NCBI GenBank assembly: GCA_913043815.1
Contig: CAJWNY010000026.1
Span: forward strand, 1 to 36,327
Length of the DNA stretch: 36,327 bases
Reading direction: 5' to 3'
DNA from: an uncultured Gammaproteobacteria bacterium
GTDB lineage: Bacteria; Pseudomonadota; Gammaproteobacteria; Pseudomonadales; Azotimanducaceae
The position numbers and the translations under genes were made by a program. Shown one piece after another: positions 8,316 through 16,950 of the stretch. Position 1 is the stretch's first letter. Each line of letters starts with the position of its first letter. Under the pieces are notes generated by a model. It saw nothing but the letters and a program-made list of their open reading frames with translations. It was not told where the DNA came from and ran no database searches.

Positions 8316-9518
8316 ATGACAATTACTCAAGTAGAACTGCAAGAGTTCGAGGAGCAAGCAGACCGTTGGTTCTTAGAAAATAAGCCAGCTAATCCTGGAT
8401 TTATTTTGCCGGAAACTTTCATGGAGGTAGGCACCGATAATCAGTTTGAGTTTTTGCGCGACTGGCAAAACAAAGTTTACGAAAATGGGTATGTGGGTAT
8501 GGCTTGGCCGAAGGAATTTGGCGGTGGGGGAGTGGATCAAGTGTTTCAAGACATTGCCACAAAGGCTATGGCTAAGCATCGAGTTCCTTTTTTACCTAAT
8601 ACTATTGGTTTGAACTGGGCCGGCCCTCTGATCTTAATGATGGGTTCCGAAGCCGAAAAAGCAAAGTATATAAAGGGGATTCTCAGTGCCGAAGATATTT
8701 GGTGCCAAGGTTTCTCTGAGCCTGATCATGGTTCGGATTTGGGTAGTGCTCAGTGCAAAGCGGTTAAAGATGGTGACGAATATGTAGTTAACGGATCCAA
8801 GATTTGGACCAGCTTGGGAAGTTATGCTAAGTATATGATCTTGCTGGCGAGAACCTCTCAAGAAGTCGGCAGCAAGTATGCAGGTCTAAGCTTTTTCCTG
8901 GCGCCTATGCAGTCAGAGGGCATAGAACCGCGTCCGATCAAAAAATTAACTGGCGAATATGGCTTTTGCCAAACATTTTTTAACGATGCGCGTATTCCCG
9001 CCTCGTCCATGATAGGTAATGAAGGTGAGGGTTGGAAGGTAGCCATGGCCACTCTCACCTTTGAGCGTGGTGCAACGGGTGGCCAAGCGGGTGGCTTGTC
9101 GATGATGGATTTAACCATTGACGATATCGTTGAGCTTGCACGCAGAGCCAAGCGCAATGGTCGACCCGCCATTGAAGATGCCCACGTTCGGAATGAGTTA
9201 GTGGATTTGATTACCGAGTCTCAAAATAATTCGTTAATGGCAGCACGAGCTAAGGTTCCTGCACTTGCTAGTGACTGGCCAACTTCTATCAGTATGTCCG
9301 GTAAGTTGCGCTCGTCCGAACTTAAGCGGCGTATGTGTCAGTTTGCCATTTCGCTGCAAGGTGCTAATGGCGCCCGTTATGTGAGTAAAGAGGCTGTCGA
9401 TGGTGGTCTGTGGCAGCGCTCATATCTGAATGCATTTTCTGGAACAATTGGCGGCGGCACTTCGCAGATTCAACACAACATAATTGGCGAGCGTGTGCTT
9501 GGCCTTCCCAAGGGTTAA
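8316..9518 (+). CDS. Acyl-CoA dehydrogenase, catalytic (alpha-type) member of a pair
   Basis: This 400-residue FAD flavoprotein of the acyl-CoA dehydrogenase family has the FAD/substrate motif QGFSEPDHGSDLGS (131-144) and the C-terminal GGGTSQIQHNIIGERVLGLP. The usual catalytic Glu of the C-terminal YEGT motif is replaced by Gly. Instead Glu250 in TFERG lies where isovaleryl-CoA dehydrogenase and steroid-type FadE enzymes place their base. It would introduce the alpha-beta double bond in an acyl-CoA and pass electrons to ETF. The gene follows tetR by 67 bases, with GAGAGG upstream of the ATG. A second dehydrogenase gene follows after 13 bases, suggesting a mixed alpha2beta2 enzyme. The substrate is unknown; the context suggests a branched or bulky acyl-CoA. 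Confidence 0.88.
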   Translation: MTITQVELQEFEEQADRWFLENKPANPGFILPETFMEVGTDNQFEFLRDWQNKVYENGYVGMAWPKEFGGGGVDQVFQDIATKAMAKHRVPFLPNTIGLNWAGPLILMMGSEAEKAKYIKGILSAEDIWCQGFSEPDHGSDLGSAQCKAVKDGDEYVVNGSKIWTSLGSYAKYMILLARTSQEVGSKYAGLSFFLAPMQSEGIEPRPIKKLTGEYGFCQTFFNDARIPASSMIGNEGEGWKVAMATLTFERGATGGQAGGLSMMDLTIDDIVELARRAKRNGRPAIEDAHVRNELVDLITESQNNSLMAARAKVPALASDWPTSISMSGKLRSSELKRRMCQFAISLQGANGARYVSKEAVDGGLWQRSYLNAFSGTIGGGTSQIQHNIIGERVLGLPKG

Positions 9519-9531
9519 AGAGGAGCTTTAC

Positions 9532-10650
9532 ATGGCAACTATAGAGTTCACTGAAGAACAAACAATGCTGCTAGAAACTGCAATAGACTTTTGTCGAAAA
9601 AATTCGCCCTTAGATAATGTGCGTAGGCAAATTGAGCAAGAACACAGTGTCGATGCTGCGGTTTGGAGCGAAATGGCAGATCTGGGTTGGCTGGGCATTA
9701 CTATTCCAGAGCAGTACGGTGGTTTAGGGCTGAGTCTGGCAGATGTTGTGCCCATTGTTGAAAGTATGGGCCGTCATCTTATGGGCACGCCTTATGCACC
9801 TACAGTTCTAGCAGCGAATGCTTTGGTGGCGTCAGGTAGCGAGGCGCAGAAGAATCACTGGTTACCTCGGATTGCTGCGGGAGCGGTGGCAACCATGGCG
9901 TTGACAGAAGAAGATGGTAATTGGCGTTTAAAGGAAATTCAAAGCCAGGGTGTAATTTCTGGTGGCTCTTTGACGTTGTCGGGTACTAAGTGCTTTGTGC
10001 TGGACGCTCCTCAAGCCGCTGCTATCTTAGTTTCAGCAATGATTGATGGCGCGCCTCGATTGGTACTTCTGCATTCAGATCAGCTGGCCGCCAATGCCCT
10101 GACTCGAGAAACAGTTATTGATGAAACCCGTCGAAGTTACACCCTAGATTTGGATGGAATAACTGTGCCAGCTGAGCAGATACTTGACGGTGCTGATTTC
10201 GCTAGTATTGAGCAAGCCGCATTATTGTTGCTGACTGCTGAAATGGCCGGCGGTCTAGCCGGGGTATTACATGTAATCGTGGATTATTTAACAACCCGAA
10301 AACAATTTGATCATTATATTGGAAGCTATCAGTCTCTAAAGCATCCTTCGGTACAGATTCTGTTATCTATGGAAGCATGTCGCTCACACCTCTACAACGC
10401 AGCAACCTTGTTGGCGGACGAAGACCATAAAGCTATAGAGGCTGCAATTCGCATGGCCAAAGCTCAAGGTAGTGAAGCATTCGCTTTCGCTGGCGATCGC
10501 GCGGTGCAATTTCATGGCGGTTTTGGTTTCACCTACGATTGTGACGCTCAGTTATTCTTACGTAGAGCATTGTGGTGTCAGTATCAATTTGGTGATGCGG
10601 CATATCACCGAGAATTGCTGGGGCCGCTCTTATTAGACGAAGTAAGTTAG
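9532..10650 (+). CDS. Acyl-CoA dehydrogenase, partner (beta-type) member of the pair
   Basis: This is a 372-residue acyl-CoA dehydrogenase-fold protein that is more divergent than its neighbour. It keeps the TRKQFDHYIGSYQSLKH stretch (255-271) and FHGGFGFTY (327-335), which contact FAD across the subunit interface. The central mononucleotide-binding region is degenerate: ALTEEDGNW replaces the usual TEPxxGSD motif. Paired genes of this kind encode alpha2beta2 acyl-CoA dehydrogenases in actinobacterial steroid catabolism, where each subunit contributes part of the FAD site. ATG 9532 was chosen over a frame start at 9484, because AGGAG precedes it and the longer version would overlap the upstream gene. 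The pair probably forms one enzyme; this is inferred. Confidence 0.85.
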   Translation: MATIEFTEEQTMLLETAIDFCRKNSPLDNVRRQIEQEHSVDAAVWSEMADLGWLGITIPEQYGGLGLSLADVVPIVESMGRHLMGTPYAPTVLAANALVASGSEAQKNHWLPRIAAGAVATMALTEEDGNWRLKEIQSQGVISGGSLTLSGTKCFVLDAPQAAAILVSAMIDGAPRLVLLHSDQLAANALTRETVIDETRRSYTLDLDGITVPAEQILDGADFASIEQAALLLLTAEMAGGLAGVLHVIVDYLTTRKQFDHYIGSYQSLKHPSVQILLSMEACRSHLYNAATLLADEDHKAIEAAIRMAKAQGSEAFAFAGDRAVQFHGGFGFTYDCDAQLFLRRALWCQYQFGDAAYHRELLGPLLLDEVS

Positions 10651-10734
10651 GCGAATTAATTTGACGTGTAGATCCAGATAGCCCTCCGGGGAACCGCAGC
10701 TAGAAAAAAATTAGTTAAAAAGTAGAAAGCAATT

Positions 10735-11349
10735 ATGAAATTATACCACTGTAGCGATGCACGATCTTTGAGGCCGTTGTGGGCATTAGAAGAATTAGGT
10801 TTGGACTACGAACTTGTAAATATGGAGTTCCCGCCTCGAGCCACATACCCGGGCTATCTCGATCTAAATCCGATGGGCACCGTACCCACTTTTACTGATG
10901 GTGAAATGGTTATGACCGAATCATCTGGGATTTGCCAATACTTAGCGGACAAATATGGACCCACTCCGCTGTCAGTAACAGTAGATGAGCCAGAATATGG
11001 CGAGTACCTAAACTGGTTGTATCGCAGTGATGCCACTCTGACATTTCCTCAGACGCTTGTTTTGCGTTACACACGCTTAGAGCCAGAAGAACGGCGTATT
11101 CCTCAAGTGGTTGAAGATTATTCCATTTGGTATTGGTCGCGACTTCGTGCTGTCGAAGCGGCTTTAGAAGGCAAAGATTTCTTGGTCGCAAATAAATTTA
11201 CGATCGCAGATATTGCAGTGGGCTACGCGCTTTTCTTAGGCGTTTCGCTGGGGTTAGACGAACGCTATAAACCTAACTGCAAACGCTATTTAGCGGCGCT
11301 CATGCAACGCCCTGGATTTAAGCGAGCTCGTGAAAAGCAACAGGCCTAA
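10735..11349 (+). CDS. Glutathione S-transferase family protein
   Basis: This 204-residue protein has the GST layout. An N-terminal thioredoxin-like domain opens with KLYHCSDARSLRPLWALEELGL, and a glutathione-binding segment has GTVPTFTDG plus TESSGICQYLADKY (the cis-Pro and E-S pair). A helical C-terminal domain with FTIADIAVGYAL follows. Ser5-Arg-type catalysis as in bacterial beta/theta-like classes is possible, but the class is not clear. It may conjugate glutathione to, or isomerise, an electrophilic intermediate such as an enal or epoxide. It lies 84 bases after the dehydrogenase pair and 44 before the LLM oxidoreductase gene, so it is probably co-transcribed. Confidence 0.9.
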   Translation: MKLYHCSDARSLRPLWALEELGLDYELVNMEFPPRATYPGYLDLNPMGTVPTFTDGEMVMTESSGICQYLADKYGPTPLSVTVDEPEYGEYLNWLYRSDATLTFPQTLVLRYTRLEPEERRIPQVVEDYSIWYWSRLRAVEAALEGKDFLVANKFTIADIAVGYALFLGVSLGLDERYKPNCKRYLAALMQRPGFKRAREKQQA

Positions 11350-11393
11350 ATCAGTCAAGCGAATTTGAATGGGCTCCATAGGAAACGAAGGCT

Positions 11394-12395
11394 ATGAAAA
11401 TAAATACAGGAGTGCCTGCTCACGATTTGAGCCAAGTCGGTGCAGCTGCAAAAGCTGCTCAGAAAAATGGTTTCAGCGGTATTTCTACGCAAGAAAACCG
11501 GCAGGATCCGTTCCTGCCCCTAGCCGTGGCTGCGTCGCAAACAGATAACCTTGAAATTCGCACCAATATTGCGATCGCATTTGCACGCAGCCCAATGGTC
11601 GCGGCCAATTTATCCTGGGATTTGCAGCGGGCAAGTAACGGCCGCTTTACTTTAGGTATAGGTAGTCAGGTGAAAGGCCATAATTTACGCCGCTTCAGCG
11701 TGCCATGGAGTGCGCCGGCACCGCGCATGCGCGAGTACGTACAATCTGTGCGTGCCATTTGGGACTGTTGGGCGAAAGGCACTAAACTCGATTATCAGGG
11801 CGAGCATTATCAATTTAGCTTAATGACGCCAAATTTTACACCGACTCCGTTAACCTGCGACATACCCAAAATTCAGATTGCAGCTGTGGGACCGGCTATG
11901 ATGAAAGTGGCTGCAGAGGAGTGCGATGGCGTAATGCTGCATGCATTTTGTACACGCAAGTATTTAGACGATGTAATTTTTCCGCGTTTGAACAAGGGCT
12001 TAGAGAACCAAGGCAAGCGACGCAGAGATTTTGAAATTTCTGGTGGTGGGTTTGTGGTCACAGGCGAAGATGATGAAGCAGTGAGCAAGATGTTCGAGTG
12101 GGTACGTATGCGAGTTGGCTTTTATGGCTCAACACCCTCGTATTGGCCGGTATTTGAATCTCATGGTTGGGAAGATTTAGGACATAAGCTCAATGTTATG
12201 TCGAAGAAAGGCCTGTGGTCAAAAATGACCCAAGAGATTTCAGATGATGTAGTCCACGAATTTGCCGCTGTGGGCCGGTTCGATGAAATATCTAATGCCA
12301 TTTACGAACGTTTTGCTGGCGCTGTTGATGTACTTGCTTTGCCAGAGAATACGCCAAAAGATTTAGTTATGGAGTTGCGAGGCGCACACCTTTAG
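11394..12395 (+). CDS. LLM-class (bacterial luciferase-like) oxidoreductase, F420-dependent type (TIGR03617-like)
   Basis: This 333-residue protein has a TIM-barrel luciferase-like monooxygenase fold. The features ISTQENRQDPFLPLAVAA near 30-47, FARSPMVAANLSWDLQRAS near 63-81 and FTLGIGSQVKGHNLRRF near 86-102 resemble the TIGR03617 subfamily. That subfamily is predicted to use cofactor F420 and is best known in actinobacteria. It would reduce or oxidise a substrate with F420, or act as an FMN-type monooxygenase. It ends the tetR/dehydrogenase/GST run. Whether this organism makes F420 cannot be told here, since no cof/fbi gene is in the window. The fold call is firm; cofactor and substrate are inferred. 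Confidence 0.8.
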   Translation: MKINTGVPAHDLSQVGAAAKAAQKNGFSGISTQENRQDPFLPLAVAASQTDNLEIRTNIAIAFARSPMVAANLSWDLQRASNGRFTLGIGSQVKGHNLRRFSVPWSAPAPRMREYVQSVRAIWDCWAKGTKLDYQGEHYQFSLMTPNFTPTPLTCDIPKIQIAAVGPAMMKVAAEECDGVMLHAFCTRKYLDDVIFPRLNKGLENQGKRRRDFEISGGGFVVTGEDDEAVSKMFEWVRMRVGFYGSTPSYWPVFESHGWEDLGHKLNVMSKKGLWSKMTQEISDDVVHEFAAVGRFDEISNAIYERFAGAVDVLALPENTPKDLVMELRGAHL

Positions 12396-12853
12396 CGTTT
12401 CAAGCTACTTTTGGCTGCAGCAATACGATAGGTAAGGGCATTAACTTTGGTGCAGTCGCGGTTCTGCGCGTGGTGCCTCCCGCTTATCAAAGTCGTAATT
12501 AGTCGTTTCCAGTTAACAACTTTTCTAACATTTAAGGCTTGCAACGATTCAATCCATTCGCGATCGAAATATAGGTTGGGGTTAGCCGAAGAAAATCAAA
12601 ATTCTCTCGAGCATATTCAAGCGACGCTTCGCCTTCTCATAATTACTCTCAACAGAGCAATTAAGTTTTCTGCAGATACTCTGTGAAATCCCCTATCTGC
12701 AATAAAAGGTGCCTCGCAGTAGGGTTGATGCTGGTGTTAGGGGCAAATATCAGCTAGATTTTAGCTATTTATAAAATATTGAAATTTGTACGAAAGCATC
12801 TCAGCGGTTGGAAGACCCTGATAATGTTTTGATTCAATTTTGGGGAGTAAATA
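12396..12853. other. Intergenic region upstream of the P450 gene
   Basis: These 458 bases become AT-rich toward the P450 gene (around 12750-12790), where its promoter presumably lies; no clear -35/-10 pair was identified. A 79-codon frame at 12447-12686 has no recognisable product and no ribosome binding site, so I do not call it. GGGGAG at 12842-12847 is the P450 ribosome binding site. No strong terminator was seen after the LLM gene. Confidence 0.4.
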
Positions 12854-14194
12854 ATGAGCGAAGCGATTGATATAAAAGCGGGGTCAGAAGAGTCTACGGG
12901 AGTTGACACTCCGCCCAGCTATGTTCGCCCCGGGTCTGAGCAAGACAAAATGGTTGGCGCTATTCCTGCAGCGAATGACTTGCCGTTGGAAGAAATAAAC
13001 CCAGTCTGGAATAGGCTTTTCGCCGAAAACCGCATGCTCGAGTATTTTGAGCGTCTTCGTCGCGATGATCCCGTGCACTTCAACGAAACTGAAGTGGCAG
13101 GCAGGTACTGGTCTTTGACACGTTACGAAGAAATCAAGGCGGTCGACACAGACCATGTTAATTTTTCAAGCGCGCACGGCATTACCTTAGGATTCCCGAT
13201 AGATCAGCCTCTTCCCGAAGGTGCGTTGGATATCAGTTTGTTTATAGCCATGGACCCGCCAAAGCACGACGTGCAGAGAAAGACAGTTGCTCCTGTTGTT
13301 TCTACTCGAAACTTAGCAGGAATGGAGAGTTTGATTCGCGAGCGCACAGCTAAAGTTTTAGATTCTCTACCAGAAGGTGAAACTTTCGATTGGGTGGAGA
13401 AAGTTTCTATAGAGTTGACTACACAAATGTTAGCGACTTTGTTTGATTTTCCTTTCGAAGAAAGGTCGAAATTGACTCGATGGTCAGATGTTGCAACGGC
13501 AGTACCAGGTGGCGGAGTGATCGATTCAGAAGAGCAGCGCCGCGAAGAGTTAATTGAGTGTTTGGTTTACTTCACGCAAATTTGGGAACAGCGTAAGGTG
13601 AATCCGACGGGGGACTTCGTCTCTATGCTTGCGCACGGGGAAGATACTAAAAACATGGAGCCCTTAGAATTTTTAGGCAACCTTATTTTATTGATCGTCG
13701 GTGGAAATGATACAACTCGCAACTCGATGACTGGTGGCGTCTTAGCATTAAACGAGTTCCCTACCGAATATGAAAAACTCAGAGCAAATCATGGCCTGAT
13801 TCCAAATATGATCTCTGAGATTATCCGGTGGCAAACGCCTCTGGCCTATATGCGCAGAACTGCTAATTCAGACTGCGAGGTGGGTGGGAAGCAGATCAAG
13901 GCGGGTGATCAACTACTAATGTGGTACGTGTCTGGTAACCGAGACGAGTCTGTCTTCGAGCGCGGAGAAGAACTCATTATTGATCGGGAAAATGCTCGCC
14001 AGCACCTGTCCTTTGGATTTGGTATTCACCGGTGTATGGGAAATCGGGTTGCGGAAATGCAGTTGCGAGTTCTCTGGGAAGAAATCATGAAGCGTTTTGA
14101 AAATATCGAAGTAGTAGGAGAGGTTGAGAGAACGTTTTCGTCCTTTGTTAAGGGATATACAAGCATGCCGGTTCGCGTAACTCGGTTAAAATAG
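12854..14194 (+). CDS. Cytochrome P450, CYP153-like (terminal hydroxylase)
   Basis: This 446-residue soluble P450 has all core motifs: the I-helix stretch GGNDTTRNS (283-291), the K-helix E322xxR325, and the heme loop FGFGIHRCMGN with Cys394 as the iron ligand. The segments FIAMDPPKHDVQR, NLILLIVGGNDTTRNSM and EIIRWQTPLAYMRR match what I know of CYP153 enzymes, which hydroxylate the terminal carbon of alkanes, fatty compounds and terpenoids. CYP153 enzymes need a ferredoxin and a reductase; neither gene is in this window. The gene stands alone after a long upstream gap and is followed by a hairpin. It could start the oxidation of a hydrocarbon or terpene that the Atu-type genes finish; that link is inferred. 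Confidence 0.9.
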   Translation: MSEAIDIKAGSEESTGVDTPPSYVRPGSEQDKMVGAIPAANDLPLEEINPVWNRLFAENRMLEYFERLRRDDPVHFNETEVAGRYWSLTRYEEIKAVDTDHVNFSSAHGITLGFPIDQPLPEGALDISLFIAMDPPKHDVQRKTVAPVVSTRNLAGMESLIRERTAKVLDSLPEGETFDWVEKVSIELTTQMLATLFDFPFEERSKLTRWSDVATAVPGGGVIDSEEQRREELIECLVYFTQIWEQRKVNPTGDFVSMLAHGEDTKNMEPLEFLGNLILLIVGGNDTTRNSMTGGVLALNEFPTEYEKLRANHGLIPNMISEIIRWQTPLAYMRRTANSDCEVGGKQIKAGDQLLMWYVSGNRDESVFERGEELIIDRENARQHLSFGFGIHRCMGNRVAEMQLRVLWEEIMKRFENIEVVGEVERTFSSFVKGYTSMPVRVTRLK

Positions 14195-14226
14195 TACTTC
14201 GTCCCCCATCGAGGTATAAATCTACC

Positions 14227-14248
14227 AAGCCGAAAACTGTTTCGGCTT
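14227..14248. terminator. Hairpin between the P450 and DUF5916 genes, probable terminator
   Basis: Arms AAGCCGAAA (14227-14235) and TTTCGGCTT (14240-14248) are perfect 9-bp complements around an ACTG loop, 32 bases after the P450 stop. The T-run after it is short (TTT within CTTTGAATTT), so termination may be partial. Confidence 0.6.
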
Positions 14249-14278
14249 TGAATTTGACGCGTAAATTATTTGTTAGGC

Positions 14279-16507
14279 ATGGCCAAGAAGAACAGCCGGC
14301 CGCTGAATAAGGCGCTCTTCATACTAAAAGGACTCTTCTTGAACAGGTTAGTTGCATACTGTCTCATTGTTTCTACATTTCTGTTTCCGATCCAAATCGC
14401 CGTCGCGGAACAACCTCGCCTCATTGCAATAGAATTATCCGAGATCCCTTTTATAGATGGCGAAGTACTATTGGATCTTGCTTGGCAAAAAGGCGCGCCG
14501 GCAACAGATTTTGTTCAAGTGAGACCAAAGGAAGGTGCTCCTTCGAGTCAGGATACGAAGGTATATGTCGGCTATAGCGAGGATACATTTTATCTTTCTG
14601 TGATTTGTTACGACGACGATCCACAAAGCATGATTATTTCTGACACTCGTAGAGATGCTAGCTTAAAAAATATCGATAGCTTTAGTTTTATCATTGATTC
14701 ATTCCAAGATCGTCAAAACGGGATGGTATTTGGTACAACTCCCGGTGGTGCGCAATATGATGGCCAAGTGGTCAAGGAAGGCGCCGAAGGTGGCGGTGGG
14801 AGCTTCAATAAAAATTGGGATGCGACCTGGGAGGTCTCGACTCAAATAGGTGACTATGGCTGGAGTGCGGAATTTGCAATTCCATTCAAGTCCTTACGAT
14901 ACACTCCTGGGGCTACCCAAGATTGGGGTATTAATTTTCAGCGCAATATTGGTCGCGCAGATGAGGTGGCCTATTGGGCGCCACTAAAGCGCCAATATGA
15001 CTTGTTTCGAGTCTCCCAAGCCGGCACTTTGTCATCCGTGAAAGCGCCTAAGCAACGCAATCTTAAGTTCACCCCTTACGTATTGGCGCAGGCGGTTCGT
15101 GGGGGCGATTCTGCACCAGGCACCCATCAACAAAGCGAAGTTGGTTTGGACGCGAAGTACTCTATAAACCCCAGCTTGACTATGGATTTAACCTACAACA
15201 CGGATTTCGCGCAGGTTGAGGTAGACGAAGTGCAGGTAAATCTAGATAGGTTCTCCATATTTTTACCCGAAAAACGCCCTTTCTTTTTAGAAAATTCGGG
15301 CCAGTTTTCCGTAGGCGATTCTGGAGATGTAGAGTTGTTTTTTAGTCGTCGCATCGGGTTGGATTCCAATGGAGCGCCGACACCTATAGATGCTGGCATA
15401 CGTCTTTCAGGAAAAGTTGGTGGAGAGACTAACGTAGGTTTCTTACACATGATGACCGGAGACAATAGCGAAGGATTAGGAGAGGCTGAATATAGTCTGG
15501 CGCGCGTTAACCAAGAGTTTGGAGACCGAACCTCCTTAGGCGGATTAGTAATAAACAAAAATGATGAAGCTACAGGTGATATCAATCGCACCTACGCCGT
15601 GGACAGTCGTTTAGGGTTAGGAGACAACGTAACTATATCTGGTTATATCGCCAAGACGGATACGCCGTCTTTGAGAGGCAAAGATATGGCTGGTATGGCG
15701 AAGTTCAATTATAAATCAGAGGCATGGAGTAACTTTTTTGCTTATTCGAAGGTTGAAGAAAATTTTAACCCTGAAGTAGGCTTTCTGCGCCGCACTAATT
15801 ACGAGAAAGTGAGCGCGATGCTTTGGCATCGTCGCCGCCCCGAAGACTTGTTAGGACTCTTTGAGCTTCGACCACATATTTATTATCGTGGCTATAGAGA
15901 CGATCAAGGGTTTTATGAATCGGGTTTTTTACATTTAGACAATCATTTTGAGTGGTATAACGGATGGGAAATTCATACGGGCCTCAATTTTACTCACGAA
16001 GGTGTTCAAGACCCTTTTCAAATCAATTCCGGAACTTATGTTGGCGTTGGAGAATACGATCACTCTGAGTCACAAATGGTATTGATGAGTGACCGGCGTA
16101 AACCGCTGAGTTTTTCGCTAACATCGAAAATAGGCGGATTCTACGGTGGCGATCGAAATGCGTTGGAAACTACGTTCAGCTATCGCTTTGGAGATGCCTT
16201 TACTAGTAATTTAACCTGGAGTAGGAATGATATCGATTTGCCTGTAAATAACGGTTCCTTTGAGGTAAACGTTTCGCGGTTACGCATGTCTTATTCGTTT
16301 ACTCCCAAAGTACTTTTGCAACTACTAGTGCAACACGATGATCGATCCAACCTTGTAGCATCGAATTTAAGATTTTCGTGGTTACAGTCGGCTAACTCGG
16401 GATTGTACTTGGTCTATAACGAACTCAATGACGATTCGATCCTAGGACCCATGGAAAAGCGCAGAGAACTAGCGATCAAATTTTCGCGAATATTCGACGC
16501 CGTTTAG
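14279..16507 (+). CDS. DUF5916 outer-membrane protein with N-terminal CBM9-like domain
   Basis: This is a protein of about 742 residues. A hydrophobic signal segment (LVAYCLIVSTFLF...) ends near AVA-EQ. Then comes a CBM9-like beta-sandwich domain (PFIDGEVLLDLAWQKG through WSAEFAIPFKSLRY), and a long beta-barrel-like DUF5916 region including NTDFAQVEVDEVQVNLDRF and LPEKRPFFLENSGQF, which are hallmarks of the family. The C-terminus ends in aromatic/hydrophobic alternation (LAIKFSRIFDAV). DUF5916 proteins are common in marine bacteria; their role is unknown, possibly binding or transport at the outer membrane. The start is uncertain: TTG 14270, ATG 14279, or TTG 14339, which follows AAAGGA and gives a classic short signal peptide MNRLVAYC. 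It lies after the CYP153 gene; a role in substrate uptake is speculation. Confidence 0.8.
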   Translation: MAKKNSRPLNKALFILKGLFLNRLVAYCLIVSTFLFPIQIAVAEQPRLIAIELSEIPFIDGEVLLDLAWQKGAPATDFVQVRPKEGAPSSQDTKVYVGYSEDTFYLSVICYDDDPQSMIISDTRRDASLKNIDSFSFIIDSFQDRQNGMVFGTTPGGAQYDGQVVKEGAEGGGGSFNKNWDATWEVSTQIGDYGWSAEFAIPFKSLRYTPGATQDWGINFQRNIGRADEVAYWAPLKRQYDLFRVSQAGTLSSVKAPKQRNLKFTPYVLAQAVRGGDSAPGTHQQSEVGLDAKYSINPSLTMDLTYNTDFAQVEVDEVQVNLDRFSIFLPEKRPFFLENSGQFSVGDSGDVELFFSRRIGLDSNGAPTPIDAGIRLSGKVGGETNVGFLHMMTGDNSEGLGEAEYSLARVNQEFGDRTSLGGLVINKNDEATGDINRTYAVDSRLGLGDNVTISGYIAKTDTPSLRGKDMAGMAKFNYKSEAWSNFFAYSKVEENFNPEVGFLRRTNYEKVSAMLWHRRRPEDLLGLFELRPHIYYRGYRDDQGFYESGFLHLDNHFEWYNGWEIHTGLNFTHEGVQDPFQINSGTYVGVGEYDHSESQMVLMSDRRKPLSFSLTSKIGGFYGGDRNALETTFSYRFGDAFTSNLTWSRNDIDLPVNNGSFEVNVSRLRMSYSFTPKVLLQLLVQHDDRSNLVASNLRFSWLQSANSGLYLVYNELNDDSILGPMEKRRELAIKFSRIFDAV

Positions 16508-16532
16508 CTAACCGCACTGGTTTAAATGTTTT

Positions 16533-16871
16533 TTATTCCTCAAAGCGAACAATCACTGCTGCATTTGCGATTACCATAAGGTCATTGCCCTGATCTGCAG
16601 GCACATTCAGGCCGCCGAAGACTGTTTCCACCGTGACATTTCCATAAGGCAGCGTAGCTGCTACGGCTGCTCGGTCGACATTGTTTGGCTCTGCCACACC
16701 AATGTTAACCGTAATGCGCATGTCATCGGGTGATTTATTTAGCGCATGAAAAAAATTTAAACTCGAGTGCCTAATTGCGTCAGATACAGCTCGTTTAGCC
16801 GCCTTTGTATAGTCGCCGCCGTGAACGTCGATGCCCATTCCCATTTCTGTTACATAGCGCACTAAAGCCAT
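16533..16871 (-). CDS. Lin0512-family conserved protein
   Basis: This 112-residue protein starts with ALVRYVTEMGMGIDVHGGDYTKAAKRAV and contains NIGVAEPNNVDRAAV and LPYGNVTVETVFGGL. These fit the Lin0512 family (TIGR02058), small proteins of unknown function of about this length. It is soluble, with no signal peptide. It lies 79 bases downstream of an ADP-ribosylglycohydrolase gene on the same strand, so the two are probably one transcript. It converges on the DUF5916 gene with only 25 bases between the stops. A link to ribosyl or nucleoside chemistry is suggested only by context. The family call is good; the function is unknown. Confidence 0.8.
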   Translation of the reverse strand: MALVRYVTEMGMGIDVHGGDYTKAAKRAVSDAIRHSSLNFFHALNKSPDDMRITVNIGVAEPNNVDRAAVAATLPYGNVTVETVFGGLNVPADQGNDLMVIANAAVIVRFEE

Positions 16872-16950
16872 CGTTAATTCCTAAAATTAATAAAAAAATT
16901 GCACGAAGAATTTTGCCAAGGTTGCTAGCAAAAGCCTTTGAACTTTCGGA

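Noticed and set aside
12447..12686. 79-codon plus-strand frame upstream of the P450 gene
   Set aside because: No ribosome binding site, no recognisable motif and composition like non-coding sequence; it also covers the probable promoter area.
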